DNA of 64,000 nt. It comes from Gari tellinella (Eukaryota > Mollusca > Bivalvia > Cardiida > Psammobiidae). Position numbers and translations under genes: made by a program. The stretch spans positions 14,780,540 through 14,844,539 of the forward strand of contig OV277861.1 in assembly GCA_922989275.2 (NCBI GenBank). Direction: 5' to 3'. This document shows positions 51,888-63,850 of this stretch, piece by piece. Below the pieces are notes generated by a model. That model made no database searches and had not been told where the DNA came from. It saw only the letters and a program-made list of their open reading frames with translations. The stretch's first letter is position 1; every line of letters starts with the position of its first letter.

Positions 51888-54535
51888 TAAGTGTAAATTT
51901 GTTCTTGGGACGTCTAACTTACATACATGTGTAGATATTTGTTAACAAAGTATTTACTCTTGGTAGATTTGTTCTTGGGACCGTCAAACTTACATACATT
52001 TGTAGATATTTGTCAACAAAGTATTTACTCTAGGTAGATTTGTTCTCGGGACCGTCTATCTTACATACATGTGTAGATATTTGTTAACAAAGTATTTACT
52101 CTTGGTAGATTTGTTCTTGGGACCGTCTATCTTACATACATTTGTAGATATTTGTCAACAAAGTATTTACTCTAGGTAGATATGTTCTTGAGACAGTCTA
52201 ACTTACATACATGTGTAAATATTTGTCAACAAAGTATTTACTCTAGGTAGATTTGTTCTCGGGACAGTCTAACTTACATACATTTGTAGATATTTGTCAA
52301 CAAAGTATTTACTCTAGGTAGATTTGTTCTTGGGACCATCTATCTTACAAACATTTGTAGATATATGTTAAAAAAGTATTTACTCTAGGTAGATATGTTC
52401 TTGAGACAGTCTAACTTACATACATGTGTAAATATTTGTTAACAAAGTATTTACTCGAGGTAGATATGTTCTTGAGACAGTCTAACTTACATACATGTGT
52501 AAATATTTGTCAACAAAGTATTTACTCTGGGTAGTTTTGTTCTCGAGACCGTCTAACTTACATACATGTGTAGATTTTTGTTAACAAAGTATTTACTCTG
52601 GGTAGTTTTGTTCTTGAGACCATCTATCGTACATACATATGTAGATATTTGTTAACAAAGTATTTACTCTGGGTTTATTGTTCTTGGAACCGTCTAAATA
52701 ACAAGTTAGCACTTGCAAATATTTGTTAACAAATGATCTGGTCTGGGTAGATTTGTCATTGTGACTGTCTAATTCACATACACCTGTAGATATTTGTCAA
52801 CAAAATATTATTACGAGTACATGAAAATTTGTTATTGGGACCCTCTCACTTACATGCATGTGTATAACTTAAACTATGTGAAGAAGTGTAAACAACTTAC
52901 ATTTTCCCGTATATAACAGAAATGACTTACATTTGCTCCGTGTCAATTTGTCAACGTGACTTACCTACTTAAATTTTCCTGTAGATAATAACAAGGTATA
53001 ATATTTACTCCGTGTAGATGTGTCTATGGGGCCTACCAACTTACATTTTCCTGTAGCTAGTGTCGGTGACTTACATTTGCCCCGTGTAAATTTGTCCATG
53101 ACCTATCAACTTACATTTCCTGTAGATAATAACAAGGACTTACATTTACTCCGTGAAGATGTGTTTATAGGGCCTGCCAACTTACATTTCCTGTAGATAA
53201 TAACAATGACCTTCATTTGCTCCGTGTAGATGTGTCCATGGGACTTACCAACTTACATTTCCGGTAGATCATAACAAGGACTTAATTTGTCCATGGGGCC
53301 TATCAACTTACATTTTCTGTAGATAATAACAAGAACTTACATTTACTCCGTGTAGATGTGTCAATGGAACCTATCAACTTACATTTTCTGTAGATAATAA
53401 CAAGAACTTACATTTACTCCGTGTAGATGTGTCAATGGAACCTATCAACTTACATTTTCTGTAGATAATAACAAGAACTTACATTTACTCCGTGTAGATG
53501 TGTCAATGGGACCTATCAACTTACATTTCCTGTAGATAATAACAAGGATATACATTTACTCCGTGTAGATGTATCCATGGGACCTATCAACTTCCATTTC
53601 CTGTAGATAATAACAAGGACGTACATTTACTCCGTGTAGATGTGTCCATGGGACCTATCAACTTACATTTTCTGTAGATAATAACAAGGACGTACATTTA
53701 CTCCGTGTAGATGTGTCTATGGGGCCTACCAACTTACATTTCCTGTAGATAATAACAAGGACTTACATTTACTCCGTGTAGATGTGTCCGTGGGACCTAT
53801 CAACTTACATTTCCTGTAGATAATAACAAGGACGTACATTTACTCCGTGTAGATGTGTCCATGGGACCTATCAACTTACATTTTCTGTAGATAATAACAA
53901 GGACGTACATTTACTCCGTGTAGATGTGTCTATGGGGCCTACCAACTTACATTTCCTGTAGATAATAACAAGGACTTACATTTACTCCGTGTAGATGTGT
54001 CCGTGGGACCTATCAACTTACATTTCCTGTAGATAATAACAAGGACGTACATTTACTCCGTGTAAATTGTCCATGGGACCTATCAACTTACACTTCTTGT
54101 AGATAATAACAATGACTTACAATTGTTCCGTGTAGATTTGTCCATGGGACCTACCAACTTACATTTCATGTAGATAATAACAAGGACTTATATTTACCGG
54201 TACTCCGTGTAGATGTGTCCATGGGACCTATCAACTTACATTTCCTGTAGATAAAACCAAGGACGTACATTTACTCCGTGTAGATGTGTCCATGGGACCT
54301 ATCAACTTACATTTCTTGTAGATAATAACAAAGACTTACATTTACTCCGTGTAGATGTGTCCATGGGACCTACCAACTTACATTTCCTGTAGATAATAAG
54401 AATTACTTACATTTGTTCCGTGTAGATTCGTCCATGGGACCTTTCAGTTTACACTTGCCTGTAGATAATAACAAGGATGTACATATACTCTGTGTTGATG
54501 TGTCCGTGGGACTTACCATGTAAGTGTAGATAATT
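51888..54535 (+). repeat. 71-bp satellite array (~37 units, two subfamilies)
   Basis: The unit contains GTAGATTTGTTCTTGGGAC...AACTTACATA...TATTTACTC. The period is 71 bp (51963 to 52034, for example). From about 52900 a second subfamily takes over (GTAGATGTGTCCATGGGACC...CTGTAGATAATAACAAGG), also 71 bp and alignable to the first. A 213-bp (3 x 71) higher-order block repeats at 53714 and 53927. The array begins about 560 bp after the PRDM stop codon. Confidence 0.92.
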
Positions 54536-54676
54536 AACCCTCAGATATTGTTAATTTTGTGTTAAATTATGTCACTTACTTACATATGCCATTGTTGTAA
54601 ATATGTCTGTGATAGATTGGAGATTATAACTTTACTGATGCTAGTCAATGCGAACGTGGATTCATGCGTGTACCAT

Positions 54677-54918
54677 TTAACCCATTACCCCATAGCCTGC
54701 TTTTTGTTTTGAAAACATGTGACCAATTAAAGCAGATTGAAAGTAAAGCTGAATGTGCCTTAATGCACAATTGGCTTTACTTTCAGCCTGCTTTAAGCTA
54801 CAATCTGCTAGGGTATATAATATATTTCTTATGGTGCATAATCATGATCGTATAAAGTGGAACTATTTCTTTCAGTGGAGAAATAAATTAAAGGCGTATT
54901 TATGGCGTAATGGGTTAA
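54677..54918 (+). mobile_element. TTAA MITE, family B
   Basis: TTAACCCATTACCCCATAGC to TATGGCGTAATGGGTTAA. Tip TGTGCCTTAATGCACA. Confidence 0.85.
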
Positions 54919-55050
54919 ATAATATGGAAAATGTGTCTTTCATATTTTAAATGTAGTCTTGTCCGTGAAGAAACCAATCCTGCCTTGATAACATGATTCG
55001 TGTTTTGTAATACACGTCGAACATGGATAACTCGAAATGTTTAAGACAAA

Positions 55051-55258
55051 TACAGTAAAACCTCTATATTACGACCACTAAAACGAAGGCTAATTGATTG
55101 TAAAACTGACATGTGCCAGCTTAAAGCAAGGGGACAGTAAAACAGAAAGCTCCTAAAGGAGCTTTCTGTTTTACTCCCACCTTGCTTTAAACAGTCACCT
55201 GTCCTAAACACATAATAATTAGCACAATTTAGTGATCGTAATAGAGAGGTTTTACTCT
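55051..55258. mobile_element. TA MITE, family C
   Basis: TACAGTAAAACCTCTATATT to AATAGAGAGGTTTTACT. Tip AGCTCCTAAAGGAGCT is perfect. Confidence 0.83.
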
Positions 55259-55261
55259 TCA

Positions 55262-55497
55262 CATCGAGGAGGTCTTTATTCTTTTCCGTTGATACGGAAC
55301 TAAACGCAAATACAATCCAATAAAATGTAGAAAATTACAGATTTTGGAATATGCTGATCTTTGATTTTAACCCGAGTGGCAACCAGTTTGGAGCCGGATC
55401 AAACACTGGTTTACCCGAAGTTCTTTTCAATGAACATTCTTGATTTAACACAAACGTATTTATTGGAAAGGAATAAAGCGTTCCCCTCTCTCGGAAA
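55262..55497. mobile_element. Family E, decayed
   Basis: TTATTCTTTTCCGTTGATAC, CCAGTTTGGAGCCGGATCAA, and ACGTATTTATTGGAAAGGAA. The second core arm is gone. Confidence 0.55.
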
Positions 55498-55609
55498 GAT
55501 AAATGCAGTCTTACATAACAGTCGCTGCTAAATGCATTAAAATGCAATGCAGAAATCCTTCATAGATGATTTGCTACATTACTTTTATCCTGCATTAAAT
55601 CATTCAGCC

Positions 55610-55862
55610 CCGAAAACTCAAATGAACAACTCCTGTTTCCAATAGTATATACATGTACCCTTAACAATATGTGTACCTGTGAAGATTACGCTAGTCATGT
55701 GCAAACAGTGAAGACTCAGGCCGGAGGATCCTGTATGAAACCCCTCATCTGGGTCTTCACTGGTTTTCACTTTGCAATATATTGTAAAATCCAACCCTAA
55801 ATAGTTTTAAAATATAGTTATATTCAATTTCAAAATGGAATTGTCCATTTCCAGGAGTCATC
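55610..55862. mobile_element. Family D, decayed
   Basis: CGAAAACTCAAATGAACAAC, CAAACAGTGAAGACTCAGGC, CATCTGGGTCTTCACTGGTT and AATTGTCCATTTCCAGG. Confidence 0.55.
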
Positions 55863-56153
55863 ATATTGATTATGGTCGTTGGCTCAGGTTTTTATAGTAT
55901 TCGAGCTACACAGACGACTGTACATTGGTATTGTCTGATACACTGTATAAGAATTTGTTATGAGATCTCGCATTTGAATTACTTTCCGTCCTTTTCTCTG
56001 TATTCTTTCTCTCCTCTAAACTATATCAGTATTGTAAAAATGTTCATTGTTTAACTCAAAGAGTTAATATTAAAACATGCAAACACCATGTTGAGTTTTA
56101 GTGTTATTTCACAAGCCCTCTGTAAATGCCAACTCTACAACATTTGCAGAACC

Positions 56154-56396
56154 GGGCCTGTTTTACTAAACTACTTACGCAAAATTTTGCGAAAGTCAAA
56201 TTTTTTTTGTTAATTATATATATTTTTTATTATCACTTGCTACAAACAGCCAATAGCCAGATGAGAGGACGCGCTTTTAGCGCGTCCTCTGATCTGGCTA
56301 TTGGCTGTTTGCAAACGTTTATGATCGAAAAATAAGAGTAAAACGATTTTGACTTACGCAAATTTTTTGCGCAAGTTGTTTAGTAAAACGGGCCCC
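56154..56396. mobile_element. Foldback with GGGCC ends and a variant CAAACAG core
   Basis: Outer arms TTTTACTAAAC..CTTACGCAAAATTTTGC and their complement end in GGGCC. The core (56243-56311) is CAAACAGCCAATAGCCAGAT, GAGGACGCGC, TTTTA, GCGCGTCCTC, CTGGCTATTGGCTGTTTG, with nearly every base paired. Confidence 0.85.
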
Positions 56397-56444
56397 TGAT
56401 GTTCAAAAACAAGACATGGTTGAAACAAACTGGGTTCAATGTTA

Positions 56445-56550
56445 TAAAGCGTTGTTTTGAGTTGAGTCTGAGATCGTTTTCAAGCATTTCATATGACCAA
56501 TCAAATACGTGAGAACGCTCTGAGACTCAACTCAAAACGCTTTTTAACCT
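56445..56550. repeat. Short foldback
   Basis: AAGCGTTGTTTTGAGTTGAG TCTGAGA and its complement TCTGAGACTCAACTCAAAAC, separated by about 50 bp. Confidence 0.75.
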
Positions 56551-56554
56551 TGGG

Positions 56555-58200
56555 GCCTGGTAATTGAGTAAATGGGCTAATTCTACATAGCTACAGTTTG
56601 TCCTTTTTGGTTTACTTCGATCTAATCGATAACTAATTTGAGTATTTAACCAAATTTGTCAGAAGTTGGTAATCAATGTAGAATTGTACCGTTTATCGTA
56701 CTGCGTAAGTATACTTTCACCTACATTTATATATAGACAATTAAACTTTATAATAAATCGATAGCAGATAATGAAACTTTCCATAATGAACAGTGAGGGT
56801 ATCGATTTAGACTAAAGTTGACTCAAAACCCAAACGACAAATAAGTGTGACATTACGAAGCAATTGATGGTACATAGATATATGCGTATTAACAAGGGTT
56901 TACATTTTTATTTACCCCTTCCCCTCACCCAAGAAACTTATTTTGGCCACATTTATTGTTCCTCGTTAAAATTTATTTCTATGCATCTTCTATGTTCTGT
57001 TAGAGAGCTATTGGAAACTTTTCCCGAATCCTGAAAGGTGGATATTTAAAGCAGAACGCTCCTTTAGGAAATTTCAGCTTCACTTTCGAACTGCTTTAAG
57101 CAATCAATTGTCTTAAACATTGGACACGCGCTATGGGAGAAGGATTACCAATTGTGCAATCTGGGTCAAATGACTAGCCGGTCTGTATTGTAAATCTGTT
57201 TCCGCCTTGATGCAATTCTCTTGGGTAAAATAGTTTCCGTAACAATCCGTAGGAACCCGGTGATTACTCGGCAATTATCGGAGCTTGCATTTCACAACAA
57301 CCTGTATTACACGTGCAGTTATGACCGGAATCTCTTTAATCTACCCAAAAGTGATGGAATGGGATCATGCGCAAACAAAGACGTCTTGTAATTGAGGCAA
57401 ACATACATTACACCAGTCGGTTTATACGTTCTAATTAACCTTTAGTTCGCTAGGCGGTTGTCTGAAACAGTTGTCCATATCATACAATTTCATTCATCTG
57501 CATTTTGTTTTCGGAAAGGTCACTGCCAAACAGTTTGGATCCAGATGAGACGCCGGGTAACCCGGCGTCTCATCTGGATCCAAACTGTTTGCAACAGTTA
57601 TCAAACATTCTCGGAAAATGTATAAAATTATGCTTATGAAATTTGAGTTTGATTCGAAAGAGTATAAAAGCTAACTTGCACATTATATGGTTACGCAGCC
57701 AAAGGCATTGTAATATTTGCGGTGAACAGTGACTACGTTCGGTCTGAATATGAACATTTTGGAACTCGGAATTTAAAAAATATAGAAATATAAGATAGTT
57801 TTAAATATTATATTGCAGACAATAATTTCTAAGTGGATTATATTACAATGGACTGCGGGTTAAGGGTATTGATGTATAACCCAGGGGCTCCTACGGTGCA
57901 GGATGGACGGGCAGGTATATGATGCGACCCTAGGGAGCACGGAGATGAAGAAACTGGGTAGTTATCTAGGGGTTAGATCTGGGTTGTGGTCATTGACGGT
58001 ATGGTGAGATAGATTGATGGGGTTGAGGTTGATTGGCACCTCATCTGAGCGCAACAAAGCGATAGTGATACACAATTAATGTAGCTCGTATATTCTACTT
58101 GCCTCATATACATGTCGGCAACAGGTGAACGTTTGTGATACACGTGCAGTGATCACCCACTATTATGACTAGTCAATAGAAGACTTTGTCGATGCATGGT
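56555..58200. other. Mostly unique sequence around one hairpin core
   Basis: Apart from a decayed B-type hairpin (57030-57140) and the perfect core at 57527, no gene is seen. 57180-57480 is complex and repeat-free and may be conserved non-coding DNA. Confidence 0.3.
57527..57591. repeat. A-type hairpin core, perfect
   Basis: CAAACAGTTTGGATCCAGAT with tip GACGCCGGGTAACCCGGCGTC and an exact complement. 32-bp arms. Confidence 0.88.
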
Positions 58201-58205
58201 TGCTA

Positions 58206-58453
58206 ACTCATTCACCCATGAAACTTTTAATAGACAATTCCAATTTCAAAAAAAGTGTAGTCCATTTTTTACTATTTAGGGTTAATTTTAACAATATATT
58301 TCAAAATGACAAGCAGTGTAGACCCTGATCAGAGGGCTCCTTAAGGAGCCCTCTGATCAGGGTCTACACTGTTTGCATGGGACAAGTGTAATCTTCACAG
58401 GTACACTGTTTGTAAATGACGAGTATACTCGTCGCTAGGGTTAAATGTGTTAA
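58206..58453. mobile_element. TTAA MITE, family D, near perfect core
   Basis: CTCATTCACCCATGAAACTT to CTAGGGTTAAATGTGTTAA. The core is AGCAGTGTAGACCCTGATCA with tip GGGCTCCTTAAGGAGCCC. Confidence 0.82.
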
Positions 58454-58712
58454 CCCTTTACTGCATAGATACTCCTATTTTACACCTTTGATTTATTCCT
58501 CCTCTGACGAAAATATATTCAACCTTGTACAGTCATGAATATGTACTATAACTTTTTAAGCAATAATTTCTATATTTCTAGCAGGTTGTAGCTTAAAGCA
58601 AACTGAACGTAAACCAGAATGCGACTTAATGTACATTCTGCTTTACTTTCAACCGACTAAGTGGTCATCTATCTCCAATACTAGAAACAAGATATGTGGT
58701 AAATGGTTAACC
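58450..58712 (-). mobile_element. TTAA MITE, family B, abutting family D
   Basis: TTAACCCTTTACTGCATAG to TATGTGGTAAATGGTTAA. It shares TTAA 58450-58453 with the preceding D element. Confidence 0.75.
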
Positions 58713-58760
58713 TATCGATCACTTGAGCTTCAAAAAGACGATTTCAGTTTCCAATTAAGT

Positions 58761-59015
58761 CAGGGCTTCCATTTCTCCGGATTTTTCCTAAATCTTCGGA
58801 TTTGTTTCCAGTACAAGGTAGCTTAAAGCAGGCTGAAACTAAAGCAGAATGCGCCTTAAGGCGCATTCTGCTTTACTTACAGTCTGCTTTAAGTAGTCGC
58901 ATGTCAACAAAACTAGAAACAGGCTATGGGGTAAAATAACGGTTCGTAAAATCGCACTTGAAAAAAGCAAATTTGGAAATCTTAGGATTTTTCGTGTCAA
59001 CTTATGGCAGCCCTG
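58761..59015. mobile_element. Family G: chimeric MITE with 6-bp TSD (reverse copy)
   Basis: CAGGGCTTCCATTTCTCCGG to ATGGCAGCCCTG, flanked by TTAAGT on both sides (58755-58760, 59016-59021). The internal B segment GTAGCTTAAAGCAGGCTGAA has a perfect GCGCCTTAAGGCGC tip. Same chimeric structure as 45039-45292. Confidence 0.88.
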
Positions 59016-59465
59016 TTAAGTCTAGTTAATGTTTTTTTGGTTGTATTTTACAATGTATAGTGCAAAATGTCAAAGGGTCCAGGCCGTTGTCAGAGTGGTC
59101 CAAGAAGAGTCCTATGGTCTCACGCTCTTTCACAACCGCTTTATCGTAATACATGTACTATTTTTTGCATAGTATTCTTATGATTTACAGTCTCTGTCAG
59201 CGCCTTTTACCAGAAAATGTACTAAAACACATTTAAATAGCAGAATATATATGTCACTGGTAATAAATAGTCTGCAATGGCTGAGGGAGTGTACTCCGTG
59301 TTATTTACGATGGTGTATGAAATGTATCCAGTGGTCAAATGGTTTTGCATTCAAAATACACGAACTACTTTTAAAATTTGTTTCCAATTTTTATTTCTTT
59401 TCAACTGAAAATTTAAATATTTGACACCATTAACATACCCAGTTACTTTTAATAACATGTACGTT

Positions 59466-59650
59466 ATTGTTATACTTGTTATTATTGTTATTGTTATTAT
59501 TGTTTTTAGTATTTATTCATTATTATTATTATTATTATTACTATTATGGATCTACCCTTCTATCTTTCTATAATAATAATAATAATAATAATAATAATTA
59601 TCATTATATTTATTATTATAATTATTATTACAAAATGTATTATTATTAAT
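59466..59650 (+). repeat. (TTA)n and (AAT)n microsatellites
   Basis: A TTA/TTG run then an AATAAT run separated by about 30 bp. The two can pair with each other. Confidence 0.92.
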
Positions 59651-59659
59651 AAGCAGCTG

Positions 59660-60235
59660 AATCAGATGTCTGCTGTGCACCTTACTTTGCCAACAGAAGC
59701 ATTAATTGGATGAGTATGGTTGACCTACTAATTTGTCCATTTGACTCATTGGTCAACTACTCTTGCTGAAATACTCATCTAAGTGACTCTAACCTGTAAT
59801 AGTAGATTCTATATAGCAACAACATAAGGATATGTGTGCTTTTGTAAGTTATAGAAATATAACATGTTCTGTCCGGTTCATTTAAGGAGAAAATTATTAA
59901 TAAAAAGTCATATTCAATGTTCGAGACATGTTATTATATGACCCGTGAACAGAACATGCAGTAGTCGTTCTGTCAATTCGACAGACTAAAGGTTCTGTGT
60001 GTGATAACAGGTTGGTGGTGCAGCACAGGTCTGTATCACATGTATTAGGCGTAAATGACTCATGAAAAACAATCTATGAAGTTATCAGATAGGGCCTGAC
60101 CACACTGCAAGAGTAAATTACAGTCGCTCTAGCCAAACGGTGCGGACAGTCTCTTAAAGGTTTTGCATTTTTCAGTGACAATAAAATGCACGGTCATTTG
60201 ATATTTTTCCCGAAAAGAATGATACATCTACACGT
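59660..60235. other. No supported feature
   Basis: AT-rich unique DNA. A short ACATGTTCTGTCC...GAACAGAACATG-like inverted pair near 59863-59955 was noted. Confidence 0.35.
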
Positions 60236-60468
60236 TAACCTTTCCCGTGTAAACGAATCGAAATACAAACGCAATTCAATAAAATGTACAAAATGACAGC
60301 TTTTTTACAGTGTGGACAGTGTGGACGATTTATTTTAATCTGAGTTGTAAACAGTTTGGAGCCTGTTACCCGGCGCCTGATCAGGCTCCAAACTGTTTGC
60401 AATGGACACACCGGGTATTTTGTTAATATAAAAGCATTTATTGGGAAAAGATAGCGACTTCTCCATTT
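60236..60468. mobile_element. Family E, core tip deleted
   Basis: TTAACCTTTCCCGTGTAAAC-type E arm and AAAGCATTTATTGGGAAAAG. The core has GTTTGGAGCCTGTTACCCGG with the inner stem shortened. Confidence 0.65.
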
Positions 60469-60470
60469 GA

Positions 60471-60819
60471 CAATCAATGCTTCCTCTCTACTACAACACC
60501 AAATGGGAGACAACGATTGTACGTGTTGTTCGGAGGGTGGTGTTAAAGGGAGAGAAATTGGCTTACATTTGCAAACAGCTTAAATCCAGATCAGACGCCG
60601 CGTAACGCGGCGTCTGATCTGGATTCAAGCTGTTTGTCACTCGTCATTATATTTTTCTGTCAAAAGGTCCATTAAGTAAGAAAAAACAGCAGATAAAAAA
60701 ATTAAGCAGACGATATTTTAGCAGTAAGAGCGTTAGACAATAGTTTTGGGAACGATGGAAAGCGTTGTTGTAAAGAGAGAGTCGTTGTTCGGAGGCTGTT
60801 GTAGGGAGGGAGCATTGTA
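60471..60819. mobile_element. TA MITE, family H with intact A-type core
   Basis: Ends in GAGGGAGCATTGTA. It includes GGGAGACAACGATTGTACGT and TTGTTCGGAGG repeats on both sides. The core 60571-60635 is GCAAACAGCTTAAATCCAGA with tip GACGCCGCGTAACGCGGCGTC. Confidence 0.8.
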
Positions 60820-60859
60820 CCAACCAGTGCCATCAATAGACGAGGTACAACATTAGCGA

Positions 60860-60985
60860 GCGGGTCAACATCGAGCAGGTTTTATACCACTACAGGTGAG
60901 ATAAAATTCAAGTACTGACCACTAAACATAACACCGCCACACTCAACTGCAAGTGAATGTCGGGACAATAAATCAATCAACAGAC
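60860..60985 (+). mobile_element. Possible SINE tail fragment
   Basis: The segment ends in GTCGGGACAATAAATCAATC, similar to the tail near 35450. The upstream body is not recognised. Confidence 0.25.
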
Positions 60986-61334
60986 CCCTATCCCAAACAT
61001 TACACTAAAACGATGACCAAAGGTGGACATTTCAACTGCCCACTTCAGACTTCGATTTCAGTATTATTGTACTTTATAAACGCCCCTTCATGAGTTAATG
61101 ATCACCTCGGGCGCTTGGCTCGCCTTTGATCTCTGTCGTTGGGCGCTTCCGTTTCTATCCTCATTAGGCGACGTACCAAACCACTTGATGGTCAACCCTC
61201 GCATTTCCAATACAAAGATTGATAGTATTACGAGGAAAAGCATTATTTATGTGTGCAAACAAAGTAATTGCATTGGTTTCATTGATTTGATAATATATGC
61301 TCGTGAATTGCTGAATATTGTGTGCTGAAACTCA

Positions 61335-61452
61335 TACAAAATGATGTTAAAGCAGAATGTGCCTTCAGACGCATTTGTTTTTACTTTCAATCTGCTATAA
61401 GTGATCATCTATCTTCAAATCTAGAAACGGTCTATAGGATAATGGGTTAACG
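61335..61452 (-). mobile_element. Family B, half copy
   Basis: GTTAAAGCAGAATGTGCCTT to TATAGGATAATGGGTTAA. Confidence 0.65.
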
Positions 61453-61599
61453 CATTTATATCTGGATATTCCATTAGCCACTCCATAAAAGTATGTGCTT
61501 GCTGGAGACTTTATTATAGATATACATGTACTTAAACAAATGTGAATTAAAAACTATGCAGTATTTGCCAACAAAGCAGAGCATATCTTTTAATCAGCA

Positions 61600-61672
61600 A
61601 ATAGTCCAGACCCGTAAGACGCCGTACATAGCAGCTAGCACCTCATCAGCCAGGATCTACACTGTTTGCTAA
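61600..61672. repeat. Decayed hairpin core
   Basis: GCAAATAGTCCAGACCCGTA ... CAGGATCTACACTGTTTGC. Confidence 0.5.
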
Positions 61673-61751
61673 TTTCTACTTATGTGGACGCTAAGCCTTA
61701 ATTGGGTCAAGATACTTTTTTAATGAGATACAACATTATTGCTTAATCATG

Positions 61752-62001
61752 TACAGTGGAGAATCTGTTATTCTTTCCCAATAAACGCGTTTACGCTAAA
61801 ACTATTATTTGCAGTGCAAACAGTTTGGAGCCAGATCAGACGCCGGGTAACCCGGCGTCTGATCAGGCTCCAAACTGTTTGCCAACAAGATAAACATGAA
61901 TTATCAGAATTGTCCAAAAGTTGTTCTTTTCTACGTTTTAGTGCTTTGCGTTTGCGTACGTTTGCGTTTAAACGGGAAAGAATAACAGATTCTCCACTGT
62001 A
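61752..62001. mobile_element. TA MITE, family E, complete (250 bp)
   Basis: TACAGTGGAGAATCTGTTAT to ATAACAGATTCTCCACTGTA. The core is GCAAACAGTTTGGAGCCAGA with a perfect GACGCCGGGTAACCCGGCGTC tip. Confidence 0.92.
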
Positions 62002-62004
62002 CAA

Positions 62005-63175
62005 AAAGGATATTTCTGCATTTTGTTTGCAATGCTTATGTCTAGCAACAATGGGGTTTTCTGGTAAAGACCATATAACAATAAAACTCTTCAGGACTAT
62101 TATAACATTGATTTTACATACATTTAAGCGTCACTATGTTTGTATCATTAATGTTTAGGATCCGAAATAAATCTACATGTACAATAAAATGCAATTGTGT
62201 TACACTGCAGATTGGGATTCAAATTTATAGAAGTAATGAGAAGATATTAAATTGAACAACTTATATTGAATTAAATTTATTGAGCTTAATAGTTGGGTTG
62301 TTGTTTTTTGTTTGCCGTAAATAGTTAATAAATACAAGCAGTGATATAGAGAGCTGATTTATACACCTAACAATACAATTCAACGATTTTTATCCACTTG
62401 GAAAAGCTTAGTTCGTTCGTTTAAGGGAGTGGTTGATTTAAACGAAGTGTAGGTAAAATGCACAAATCATGCGTGCGATTTTGCTTTTACGCTTTTTCTG
62501 TTTTAAACAACATAACAAAACGGGTAATTTGTATGAAAATTTCTGATAAATACGCTATATCTAAAATGATTCATCGTGCACTTTTAAAGCAACACAATTC
62601 CCCTAATTGTGTTGTTTTGTTAGATAAAAAACGAAGAAAAAGATGGATAGCTTTTGCAGTATGTCAAACCAAGATCAAGTTGTCTTGTCCTTATCTTTAA
62701 AAAGAATTTATGACCAAAGGGTGATTGAAAAGTAACAGAAGGACAAACGACTTGAAATACTTTACATATGTTCGAAACAAATTACATGATTTGAAATCTC
62801 GATTAAAAGTTAGATCTGACCTAACCACGCCTGTCTTGTCCCCAGGGGCGGGGAATAGTTTAGTCTTGTTTGTAATGAAGACAGCGCTAATGCCCAAGGG
62901 GACCACAGAATTTAGAGCAAATTGGGCAATAAACAAGTTGATTAGGGTCCGAAATTGTGCAATAAATAAAAATTAGCCATGTTTATGATAAGCTATCATC
63001 GGTCTGATAGGGATTCGACCACGATTTGTCCGACAAGTAAACATTTATTCAATAATTACTGCCCCGTCCTCTTGGGTATGGCAAGTAGAAACAACATCCC
63101 ATACGGGCTTGTGTATTTTTATCCAGATTTTAACTACCAAAATCCGTAAACATTTATATTGACAAACAATGTAGC
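62005..63175. other. No supported feature
   Basis: Frames of up to 83 codons exist (62458-62700, 62725-62976) but show no domain or splice support. Confidence 0.35.
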
Positions 63176-63181
63176 CATAGA

Positions 63182-63431
63182 TACAGTGGAGAATCTATTA
63201 TTCTTTCCCGATAAACGCGTTTACGCGAAAACTATTTTTTCTTTTACAAACAGTTTGGAGCCAGATCAGACGCCGGGTAACCCGGTGTCTGATCAGGCTC
63301 CAAACTGTTTGCCACCAACATAAACATGAAATATCAGAATTGTCCAAAAGTTGGTCTTTTCTACGTTTTAGTGATTTGCGTTTGCGTACGTTTGCGTTTA
63401 AACGGGAAAGAATAACAGATTCTCCACTGTA
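63182..63431. mobile_element. TA MITE, family E, complete (250 bp)
   Basis: Same length and nearly the same sequence as 61752-62001, which suggests recent activity. The tip has one mismatch (CCGGTGTC). Confidence 0.92.
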
Positions 63432-63674
63432 TCTACACTGATTGCTTACCGGCTATATAGACGGTAAAAGTAAACTTTTTCAATTATTATATTATTATGA
63501 TTATATTATATTATAACTATTATTCAATGACTTTTTTATTATCATTATATTTGTGTTTTGGAATTTTAGAGAGTCCAAGGCTGTTTACGACAACCCTGCT
63601 ATGCTGTGATGTTAAAGATAGGTAACTGGTGAATCCAATTTGACAGCAAAGCATGTTGCTACTTTGTTTAGTGT

Positions 63675-63850
63675 ACATTTAGATTTGCAAACAGTGCATA
63701 CCCTGATACGAGGGCCCCTGTATGGTCACCTGATCTATTGGAACCATCTGACATTTACCTACATTGTTTGCATAGGACAACTGTACTCTTTACATGGTAC
63801 ACTGTTTGTAAATTATGTGTATATGGGTCACTAGGGTTAAATAGGTTAAA
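63675..63850. mobile_element. Family D, decayed
   Basis: GCAAACAGTGCATACCCTGA to CACTAGGGTTAAATAGGTTAA. Confidence 0.6.

Noticed and set aside
59467..59649. 60-codon Tyr/Leu/Asn-rich frame
   Set aside because: Translation of an AT-trinucleotide microsatellite.
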